The translations under genes were made by a program, and so were the position numbers. 64,000 nucleotides of DNA, from positions 1-64,000 of the forward strand of contig JAUCBJ010001501.1 of assembly GCA_032718475.1 (NCBI GenBank). The letters run 5' to 3'. How positions within the stretch are numbered: position 1 is the stretch's first letter; every line of letters begins with the position of its first letter. Under the pieces are notes generated by a model. That model saw only the letters and a program-made list of their open reading frames with translations, ran no database searches and was not told the origin of the DNA. Of this stretch, positions 54,826 to 64,000 are shown piece by piece. The DNA comes from Nemertoderma westbladi. Taxonomy: Eukaryota > Xenacoelomorpha > Nemertodermatida > Nemertodermatidae.

Positions 54826-55339
54826 TGATAGATTCGGTGCCGACAGAAGTCGTATGTCAAAAAAGATGGAACATGGGATATAATGACTTTTGACTCATGT
54901 GTCGTAACGTATGACATATCAGTGGAGACGCTCCCATTGAAACCAATGTGTTCTATTATTTATTTCGACATATGACGTACCATTTACTCAATGAAAGTAA
55001 CAATTACATTTGAATCTCGGCTCTCAAACACGGTGTCTATTGGAATGAGCATTAGCAGACGAGTTTATACATAATATAATTTAAAGCCATGCTGGCAGGA
55101 ATTTCCGGCATGTAACTTAGTAATGCTGCAATGTGATTGGCTCATTGCCTATATTACATGATGGAAGATTGTTACAGGGTGGGAAGTTTATTTTGGTCGC
55201 ATACTTCTCAAATACACTGCAAGTAGCCAACTACTACCATCGAATTCAGTTTTTCAAGAGGTTTCGCTTTTTAATGATAGAAAGCTTTCATGTGATTTGA
55301 AGAAATAAATTTTTTGTAAAAACTGTACAATGCCTTTGG

Positions 55340-55592
55340 CTCACTAAAGGAAAGTTTAGAACTACAAGACAAGTGTGTTATATACTATTTCTAGGCATAT
55401 AGTTGTTCTCACCGGGAATATATGTTAAGTTACAGATTTAATTAATTCATCAAGAAGGTTGGCGATAAGGAAATGTCACTGATGGCCCGGGCTGGAAAGG
55501 CCACTGAAATTGCTGTTAGCTCTCGTTTCACAGCAAATATTTCAGTCATATTTTGTATGGTCTCAAATCACATCCTGTTTACAATATTATTA
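55340..55592 (+). repeat. Dispersed repeat, unoccupied paralogue of the 58.2-60.7 kb site
   Basis: GTTTAGAACTACAAGACAAG (55355) and GGCCCGGGCTGGAAAGGCCA (55484) recur inverted at 60690-60605 and 58386-58190. Here TTAA at 55425-55428 is uninterrupted, whereas the other copy carries the 2.2-kb piggyBac-like insertion at this point. Confidence 0.8.
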
Positions 55593-56437
55593 CACTTATC
55601 TTAATTCTTATCATATAGATTATAGAAATATAGGGTTAGACTTAAGAACCAGTTCAATATTTTGATACTAGCCGACGAACACATTCCAATGCAGGCCCAG
55701 TCCTCAACCAACTGAACTACCCCGCCCTAAATACTAATTAATGGACAAGTAAGAACCGATAATGTATAGGTATACTCATCTCCGTCAGATTAACTATCTT
55801 TCTACCGTTGGTCTTATGAATATTATTGAATAATTTAACTATACATATCAATTTTCACAACTCTATTATAAGGCAACAAGAATTTCAGCCATTGGATTCA
55901 ATATAAATGCTCAGAATTTCCATCTCGATTCGTCTTCCAGTATTGCACCATAGTTATTGAAGTAAAGTTTTATGGTGAACATGAATCACGAAACACCGGA
56001 GCCAACCCAAAGACTCCGTTCTCTTGGAAGTTACAATCTGATCAGTGCTCACGTATTTTTCGAGAAATCATTCAGGTCTATTGTATAGGCATGGGAAGAT
56101 AAACATATGCTACGGAAGTATTTGCAGTAGGATTATAAGGACATAGTAAATGTGTTATATTGTAGAAGCGCCAAACATGATAGAACGATATCAACTAGAA
56201 GAGAAACGGTTGTTGCTTACGGAAACAATCCATCACCCGCTGTGTTCTCATCATGAGTGCAAACTAATAACTGCTTCAGGAATGTGTTTGATATCATCTA
56301 ACTCTATAAGAAAATCAATGTTTATTGTCATTTAAAACAACATTGTACACCATCAGCATTTATTAACGTGTATGTATTCAAAACTACAGTAGAGAATTCA
56401 ACGAATTGTGTACCAAAAAATTGTAAATTTTACTACA

Positions 56438-56646
56438 ATGATTGTACTTATCGTTGTAATAGTCAGTCTGACACCCATTCTGGGTAGCGGTCTAGAGGTT
56501 GAGGGATGTGACTCGCACATTGAGCTGTTTTCTGATGATGGGCAAACAGGAACCCCGAAGAACATTTATAGCGAAACCGACTCAGCAAAACTAACTCTTC
56601 TTTCTATCGACAATGATGTATCATCAGTAAACGTCATCTGTGGAAC
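56438..56646 (+). CDS. Candidate secreted beta/gamma-crystallin-like protein, first exon
   Basis: The ATG at 56438 opens MIVLIVVIVSLTPILGSG, a clear signal peptide, followed by a mature start EVEGC. The next 50 residues contain IELFSDDGQTG and IDNDVSSVNVICG. Their order (aromatic strand near the start, then D..SS(V/I)(K/N)V..G) resembles one Greek-key half of a beta/gamma-crystallin domain. A GTTAGT donor follows at 56647, so the exon would end at 56646, and the open frame to 56689 would be intronic read-through. Secreted crystallin-like proteins occur in invertebrate immunity. The match is by pattern only, and downstream exons were not identified. Confidence 0.4.
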
Positions 56647-57646
56647 GTTAGTAAATAAATATTATTATTTAAGGAGATATGAAAAATAATATCAGTCGAG
56701 TATAGGAGTAAAACAAGGCACAGGAGTAATTAGGTAAGTAGGCAAGACCTACTGTATAAAATCATACTTATCTATAGCCTAGTTACTGTACGTTACTTTC
56801 GAATCAATATTCTTTCCACTGACCTGTCTTGTTCCAAGTTTTATTATAACAATAACAACATTGCTAGCGTGATTTGTGGGGCGAGCCACGCAGTCAGGGC
56901 TAGCCTTAGCGCACAATTATAATTAGTAAATATGCCAAAATTTCATTTCCGTCTGCCTGGCTGTCTGTCTGTTCGTCTGTAATTAACAATTCATTCAAAA
57001 ATAACTTGAAGATTTTAACCATTTTCAACCAAATATTGTATGGGCATACTACAGAAGAAGTTCCAATATTTTTGAAAGTTACGGGCAAATACCTCACGAA
57101 CTTTTGACTCCAAATCAAATCGAACTTGTTTCGAACTTGCTTAAGTTCGCATGATGCGCGACGCCTCAGGAACGTGCACTTATGACAATCGGATTAGACC
57201 GGTGCTACTGGTACCGGAACCGGTATCACTGGTGCTACAGAAAATACAAGTTACAGTGAATATCAATTTATACAGTGATCTTCTAATTCCGACCAGCTTC
57301 CTCTGAATTGCTGAATAGGCCCTATTCTTCATACTTAAGCGACGGTTAGGTGAGTACCGGTACATTTTAATACATGATGATGATCAGCTCAACTATAATG
57401 TCCAGAGCCGGCAGAATCAGCAAAGTAGCGCCCCCCAGATTGCACAGGCAGCTATCACTATTTTCAATAAAATATATCACAATATAATTTACAATTACAA
57501 TTTATAATCTATTTTTTCATAAATCATCAATATTTATAAATAGCACATGAAATTGCATTTATATTTATACGATATTAATCTTACAACTGCAGCCGAGCAA
57601 TAGCATAGCTAGTGTAGCTCGACTGCTTAGCTGCAGTATTATGGGA

Positions 57647-57667
57647 GGGGGGGGGGGGGGGGGGGGG
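57647..57667. repeat. poly-G homopolymer (21 nt)
   Basis: Embedded in non-coding sequence. The surrounding 56700-58050 has CTGT microsatellites (about 56950-56985), GTACCGG-rich DNA (57190-57235) and no ORF that I would support. Confidence 0.9.
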
Positions 57668-58390
57668 CTGGTGATTGTGATTGTGGAGTACTCAGGATTC
57701 GATTTAATCGTGAAGTAATTTGTTAGTTCATTAGCAGTTCCATTCCAGTCCGCCACGATACAATACCCTATTGGGCGCAAACTTTTGGGTCAGTACTGCA
57801 CACTAATACTGTAATATGATTAAGCCTAATGCTTATAGCCGTTGGCAGGTTATTTGGACTTGCAGAAGTGATCAGACAAATGTCCGTGCCGTGCCCAGTT
57901 CCCGGATTCCATAATACAGTAATACTGTGTTAAACAACTGTAAGCTACAGTAGGTATGCCTACTGCAGTACTGAGTACACTACTGCAGAATGACTTAATT
58001 TCCTTAGTTACGGCTATCAGCTGATATTATTTTGATTATTTCGAATTTAAGGGATCATGTTTAGATATTCGGAAATTTTTTGAAGCCCTTGACTGTTGGT
58101 AGACTATCTGGAACTGTTTTCTGATTGTTGGTGAGTTTTTCAGACTGTTGGTAAGTATTTTTCACTATTGTCCGCAATACAATAGTATTGTCCTTAACTA
58201 GACCTATCCATAATATTGTAAACAGTCGCAGCAAATGTGAGGAGGTGATTTGGGAACATACAAAATATGACTCAAATATTTGCTGTGAAACGAGACCAAC
58301 AGCCATTTCAGTGGCCTGTCCGGCCCGGGCCACCAGTGACATTTCCATTTCGCCAACCTTCTTGATAAATTAATTAAATCTGTAACTTAA

Positions 58391-60548
58391 CCCTATTCCA
58401 CCTGGGGTTAGGCAGAATCTGCCCAACATTTTTTATTTTTAAAAATTCATGATGATGATTTTTATGTATTATTATGAAATTCATTGACTTTTCCTAGAAT
58501 TTAATTGGCTTTCTGATGGTTACAAAATATTTTTTTCATCATTTATACTTTTTGTGCTATGGTGTGTTTTTCATATTGTAAAAGCTTTTGCGGATATAAC
58601 CAGTCATTTTCTCCGCAATATACCGTGTAGGTGTTTTAGTGGACATAACAAGCCATTTCCCCCGCAATGCGCAGTATAGGTGCTTTAGCGGACATAACAA
58701 GCCATTTTTACCGCAATGCGCTTAATACTCTAAAAGACTGGAACTCAGATGACGAAATTTGTCAGCTGATTTACTGTAAACGTGGAACATCTCTTTGTTC
58801 AGCTTGTTCAGCTCAGCCAATCAGAGCGATTTTCATTTTATCTTGTACAGAGGCCTACGGAAAACCGCGCAATGCATTACGGTCTTTGTTTACCTTTCTG
58901 AGCGAGAGAACTGCTTGGAAATTCTTCTGTACTTCTGTGTTGGAAGTTTCAGACTTTGACCTAAACATCAGAAACATCAGATGGCTTTGATTACAAGAAC
59001 GTAAAACTATTAACGCGGCACTACGCAACGCGATTCAACTACCGCATCACACCGCAATTCATGCATTGCTGCACATGGAACACTGCATAAGTAACACATA
59101 CTGACTGTTCACCGCATTATTTGATTCTGTTATTAATTGGTGTTATGTTGGTGTATATTGCTGATATATTTGGAGAATACCGATGAATAATCATAAAACC
59201 CCCAATCTTCTTGATTACTAAAGGTTAGAGGAACAGGTTTACCGGTAGCAACTGCGACTTACATTATAGTGGTTTTTGTGTAAATTAAATGCTATTTCAT
59301 AATCCCTACATGTGTCAGTTGCGATCCTCCTTATATATGATCAAATTCAGTGACGGTCGGCAGATCAGTGCGCAGTAGTGTGAACTAGTGTGAAGTCGTG
59401 TGAAGTAGTGTGAAGGTTAATAAAGCATCTCCTGAAGAATGCGCTTTTTACGAAACTCAGTAGCCATCCAGTTGTGATTAGTATAAGTCATAACTCTGTT
59501 TTATACTTAAAGCGCCACGTCCTAAAGGAACTGTTAATATTTCCCCGATAGTAAATATATTGTCAGAGATTATATATTAACGATCAATCGAATAATACAG
59601 TAGGTCTACACTGCAATCACTATCAAAGCATCCGAATCCAGTCTCCCTTAACTTTGGGTGAATGGTCGCGCACAGGCTGGCTTCGGCTGATGTAACTTCA
59701 GTACATTAAATAATTGATATACAAAAAGACAATTAAAATTGGCAGGTTAAACTGCTAAAGGTCTAAAAGCGCGAACACATATCATAGTCACATTTTTTTT
59801 ATTATAATATCTTTATTAGCCTAACTGGTAGAAAAGATATTCCCTGGTTGGATAGTTCCCCTGGTCAACAAGCTAGAATACAACCAATTACGGTCCAGGA
59901 CATTCATTTGGCTGGGTTGTAAAGTTAAATTCAAACACGAGATTGTCTACTGCTTGGATTAGTACACATCAATCACATTATTTTTTAATAACAAAATACT
60001 AAACTGACAGATAAGCAATAAGTCTACTAGGATAAAACAACAACCACCATTGAACCCAGTATATTCCTAATGTAATACAGCAGACATAAACAGAGGTGAA
60101 TAAATATATTCAATAACAGCACCCCTGGGGGTGTTTCTAATTGTCTGCTATTTATTAGTTATACTATTAGTGAATCTTACATTAGTGAACTGTCTGCCAA
60201 AATATCAAATGTCAACAATCCACATTCTTCCATGGTCTATTAATTTCACTTGGGATGTCTGGCAGAGTTAGGTAGACAGTGGTGTTGGGAGGAGTATGTA
60301 TAGTATTATCTCATCTTTTTACTATAATGGGTTATCTTCATGATAATTAATTTATATGGATATATTATTATAAATTATGAATATATAAAACTCAGAACAG
60401 ATGCATTATATATTTTTCTATAAACCTGCGAAAATTTGGAAAGTTTTGATAAAATTATCATTACTTTTTAGTGTATAATAAACTGTTGGGCAAATTATGC
60501 CCAACCCCAGGTGGAATCTCGAACAAAAGAGCCCAGGTGGAATTAGGG
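58391..60548. mobile_element. piggyBac-like non-autonomous element
   Basis: TTAA stands on both sides (58387-58390 and 60549-60552). The left end is CCCTATTCCACCTGGGG and the right end, reversed, is CCCTAATTCCACCTGGG, so short inverted termini starting CCC are present, as in piggyBac. TTCCACCTGGGGTT followed by a GTTGGGC/GCCCAAC hairpin occurs once on the left and, as a subterminal copy, at about 60484-60520 on the right. The 2158-bp interior has no transposase. The one frame at 58667-58990 has no recognisable motif. The insertion splits a dispersed repeat whose intact form is at 55340-55592. Confidence 0.75.
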
Positions 60549-60919
60549 TTAACAGGAGCCTCTTTCTTTCACTCAGCGCGTCATTGTACATTTATCAGTA
60601 CATTATATATTCCCGGTGATAACAACTATATGCCTAGAAATAGTATATAACACACTTGTCTTGTAGTTCTAAACTTGCCTTTAGTGAGACCAATGTTGAC
60701 ACGCTCTGGAAAATCACCAATGCGTTTTTTTAACTCCGTTTCATGGTTACTACTTACTTGCTTTGTCTTCTCGGGAAACCTAGCAATGAAGAAATTAGCA
60801 ACAAAACTGCATTAAAGTGACTAATAAAATCCAAAACAGATGGAGGTATAAGTATTATTACTACTCATCACTGATGCTGTTATACGATGGGTGTTCTGTC
60901 ATAATTATCCACAATGTAT

Positions 60920-61200
60920 AGAGAGCACAAACATGCATTATCTATACCTATAAAAATCAAATTCTGTCTGTCTCTCTCTCTGTGTTCGAACTCCTCCAAA
61001 ACGGGTAGAGGGATTGCGCTGGAACTTGGCATGTGTGTATAACATTAACCAGTGGTCGTTATAGGCCACTTTTCGAAAAGTTTAATTCACGTTCGGTACC
61101 GGTACTGGGTACCTGTACGTCAGTAGGCCTATACCGGTACCAGTACGCCAGTAGGCCTATGCCGGTAGCGGGAAATACCGGGTAACATGCCTCGGGTATT
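60920..61200. repeat. Possible dispersed repeat with TCTG/TCTC microsatellite
   Basis: ATCAAATTCTGTCTGTCTCTC, then CGAACTCCTCCAAAACGGGT and TTGCGCTGGAACTTGGCATG. This resembles a repeat type that I recall from several invertebrate genomes, followed by GGTACC-rich DNA. Boundaries are unknown. Confidence 0.35.
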
Positions 61201-61689
61201 GCCTGCTAGTATATTATACAAATCAATAAATGTTTGATGTTTTTAAGTAAAAAAAAATCAACCTAAGAAAAACTTAGATTTTGAAAAATGAACAACAATG
61301 TTGGAGACATGGATGAATCTGAACCCATACATAACTAATATCCTTGTGAACCACTACTCCTTAAACTTCATATAATTAAAATTCGGTTCTTCGATTAATC
61401 ATGATGAATTCTATTTGAGAAAAGTTATCCAACAGGGTTCCATGATTTCAAGCATCCTTGATTACATCAACCATGTATGTAATCAAGGATGTCAAACATA
61501 TTGGACGAGGTTGTACACTGAATGGAAGATGGTAATCGTTGCATATAATATGCTGATATTATCCTTATTATTACATTTATTATCCTAACAAAACATTCGT
61601 CAATACTTAAATGTATAACAGTCCACAGTATGTCCAGGTCCACCTCATTATTAGAATAAATTGTTCGATAATTTTTGCAATCTTTGAAC

Positions 61690-62372
61690 GCATATATCTG
61701 TAGCATGTATCTGTAGCATATATCTGCAGCATATATCTGTAGCATATATCCGTAGCATATATCTGTATCATATATCTCTAGCATATATCCGTAGCATATA
61801 TCTGTAGCATATATCTGTAGCATATATCCGTAGCATATATCTGTAGCATATATCTGTATCATATATCTCTAGCATATATCCGTAGCATATATCTGTAGCA
61901 TATATCTGTAGCATATATCTGTAGCATATATCTGTAGCATATATCCGTAGCATATATCTGTAGCATATATCTGTATCATATATCTCTAGCATATATCTGT
62001 AGCATATATCTGTATCATATATCTCTAGCATATATCTGTAGCATATATCTGTCGCATATATCTGTAGCATATATCTGTAGCATATATCTGTAGCATATAT
62101 CTGCAGCATATATCTGTAGCATATATCCGTAGCATATATCTGTAGCATATATCTGTATCATATATCTCTAGCATATATCCGTAGCATATATCTGTAGCAT
62201 ATATCTGTAGCATATATCTGTAGCATATATCTGTAGCATATATATGTAGCATATATCTGTAGCATATATCTGTAGCATATATCTGTAGCATATATCTGTC
62301 GCATATATCTGTAGCATATATCTGTAGCATATATCTGTAGCATATATCTGTAGCATATATCTGTTTACGAAT
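61690..62372 (-). repeat. 13-bp satellite, about 52 units, fused to a LINE 3' end
   Basis: The unit is GCATATATCTGTA on the plus strand, with recurrent variants (CCGTA, CTGTATC, CTCTA) that form a loose higher-order pattern (about 130 bp). Three units make 39 bp, so minus-strand frames read QIYATDICYRYML repeatedly. These are not proteins. Confidence 0.93.
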
Positions 62373-63616
62373 TTCCAGAGGTAGTTCATTCCATACCATA
62401 GGACCTTGAAAACTCACGGATCGTTGTGAGGAGTTTAGTCTCATTGTATCTATGTAAAAGTTTATTAAGTGCTGAATTTATTATTAACCAGGTTTTTCTT
62501 GTTTCTTTTTTTGGTACATGTAAGTTAAATAATATTTCTATATCTTGATAAAATTTGTCGAATACTTCTTTATTTGGGACGTTATGAGAAGTGTAGGTCC
62601 AAATGGTTTGTAGGTCAAGTTCTTTCATTAAATTTTGGTATTTGAAATTTAAGTAATCGAACTTAGTGTATTTTTTTGTATTATTAAAGTAACATTCATA
62701 GTTCATAAACATTGTAAATGTTGACTGGTGGTCTGAAGTTCCAATTTTTGTATTACAGGTCCCAGAATTTGTAGCAGCTGTAGTAATATTTGTTATGATA
62801 TGGTCGATGCATGTTTGGGTCCATGGAGTTATTCTGGTAGGGTCTTGGATGAGTTGGATGAAGCTGTAGCTGTTGAGGATGTTTATATATCCAATAGGAT
62901 TGTCCCTAGAAGTTAGCAAGTCTACAGTATATTGGTATCACCAGTTATTATAATGTCGTTATGAGTGTCAAAGTTTAGAAAGAGTACAGTCAAGAAGAGA
63001 GAAGTAGTCGTCGCGGGTCTGATAGAGTTCGTATTAGTAGGGTGTGGTAATATGAACTCTGGGAACTCACCATACTACATGGCTCGCCCCATACCAGCAG
63101 ATACTCAGACTCTAGCTAATCACGGTCTACGCCTGACACTGATTCAGGATTGTACTGTTGTACATGTACATAGGCCTAGACCCTAGAGCCCTACAGCTCA
63201 GTACAGTACACAGACACAGCATAGATACATTATACAGCTCGATGCTCCGCACTCCAGCTTTTACGTCTATCGCTCTACATCAGTACATATTGCTTAGATT
63301 TAGGGCGTTTAATTTCAATCCATGAGTTTTCAAGTTCCTTTATTTTTAAATAATTTCGTTCCGATGTTTCTAAATCTTTCTGCACATAAATAGCCGACCC
63401 ACCTCTATCTAGCTTACCTATTTTTCGATTATCTGTAAAAGGTGATTTGTAGCCTTGAATTTTTAATAGGTCTAGGTTTGATTGGTCCATCAGAAAAGTT
63501 TCGGAAAAAGTAAGCAGATCAAAGTTTTTTTCAATTAATAATAGAAAATCTGTTATGGGTGAAATATTTTTTGAGAGGCTGCGGCATTTTAAATTAAAAA
63601 TATAAGATGTTGACAT
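62373..63616 (-). pseudogene. CR1-like LINE, endonuclease fused to C-terminal tail
   Basis: Read from 63616 down. The endonuclease start is KCRSLSKNISPITDF, FDLLTFSETFL and GGSAIYVQKDL. A foreign block of about 290 bp (about 62990-63278) interrupts it. Then come NDIIITGDTNI (the GDFN motif), a frame slip, CIDHIITN and GTSDHQS (the SDH motif). At about 62480 the sequence jumps to the extreme C-terminus, SFQGPMVWNELPLEIRK, the conserved SF.GP..WN.LP motif of CR1/L2-type proteins. The whole RT is therefore deleted. The 13-bp satellite begins immediately after. CR1 assignment is from recalled motifs. This is an internally deleted, inactive copy. Confidence 0.78.
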
Positions 63617-64000
63617 GTACAGTAATTTAAATTTTTTATTTTGGTTTTAAAACTTTTTTCAGTGTAGGTTCCTCCATTAATATTAAGATTAGTTATATTG
63701 TCATCTGCGTCTAGGATTGAAAAGGGGTATGTAAGGACTGTGGAAACAGGTAATATGTAGGCCTAGTATGTGTATGGTAATATGTGTATGGTAAGGACAT
63801 TGTGTAAACAGTCTTTGATTAGGCTGGATTTATACACAGCTGGGGACTAGTAATATATACATTAGGTATAAATAAAACCCAAGATTAAATATACAAATAT
63901 ATATTTTTATGGTTTAAAATATTTTCTAGTTGGATTCTGTACGACGGCGATTTTGATGGCCCAACAGACATCGTTACGTTCGGCAGTTATACAAGTTCCC
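63617..64000. other. No gene seen
   Basis: AT-rich sequence upstream of the minus-strand LINE. It may include its 5' untranslated region. No other feature can be supported to the window end. Confidence 0.4.

Noticed and set aside
58667-58990. 107-codon frame inside the piggyBac-like element as a transposase
   Set aside because: It is too short, with none of the piggyBac DDE or Cys-rich motifs.
61768-62444. Minus-strand YATDICYRYML repeat proteins
   Set aside because: They are translations of a 13-bp satellite. Every frame is open because three units make 39 bp.

Overview
The window is nuclear DNA from an animal, most likely a marine invertebrate. This rests on AT-rich composition, spliced-looking host exons, tRNA-headed SINEs, and non-LTR, BEL/Pao, P-element-like and piggyBac-like mobile elements. 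Sequences such as TAGGCCTA and GGTACCGG recur. I cannot name the phylum from sequence alone. Nothing resembles a bacterial operon, an organelle genome or a CRISPR array.

The content is overwhelmingly transposon and repeat sequence, with clear nesting. Region 0-10 kb: 42-bp and palindromic minisatellites; a frameshifted RTE-like LINE (RTE-1, 464-2898, 10-bp target duplication); a candidate 2.9-kb inverted-repeat element (3328-6199) holding a minus-strand LINE tail; a P-superfamily DNA transposon (6350-8856) with 63-bp terminal inverted repeats, an 8-bp target duplication and a decayed THAP-type transposase; and a tectonin-repeat lectin exon (9341-10099). Region 10-24 kb: a dispersed family of about 163-bp units, each with a palindromic core, interrupted by a second RTE-like element (RTE-B, 44-bp direct duplication); then RTE-2 and RTE-3, each cut off at its 3' side exactly where a minisatellite begins; then a largely intact reverse transcriptase ORF of another LINE clade (22174-23835). 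Region 24-34 kb: a tRNA-derived SINE; a roughly 148-bp tandem array carrying seven CTCF-like motifs; a poly-G-ended MITE; a BEL/Pao reverse transcriptase relic; and the palindromic family again, inverted. Region 34-41 kb: a 1.3-kb direct repeat flanking an unrecognised 278-codon minus-strand ORF with a zinc-knuckle-like motif, a TTAA-flanked MITE, and LTR-like units. Region 41-54 kb: a cluster of TTCTAGAA palindromes; two copies of a 1.4-kb tRNA-headed repeat in inverted orientation, one split by RTE-4 (best preserved RT, 9-bp target duplication); a 21-bp minisatellite; and a degenerate, unusual reverse transcriptase whose C-terminus looks like a fused nuclease. Region 54-64 kb: a 31-bp minisatellite, a candidate secreted beta/gamma-crystallin-like first exon, a TTAA-flanked piggyBac-like element, a 13-bp satellite, and a minus-strand CR1-like LINE deleted from endonuclease to C-terminus.

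Only two stretches look like host gene exons: the tectonin exon and the crystallin-like exon. Other coding sequence is mobile-element derived or of unknown origin, and most of it is broken. The clearest results are structural: target-site duplications that date insertions relative to each other, two defective RTE copies sharing the same lesions, and tandem arrays abutting truncated LINE ends.
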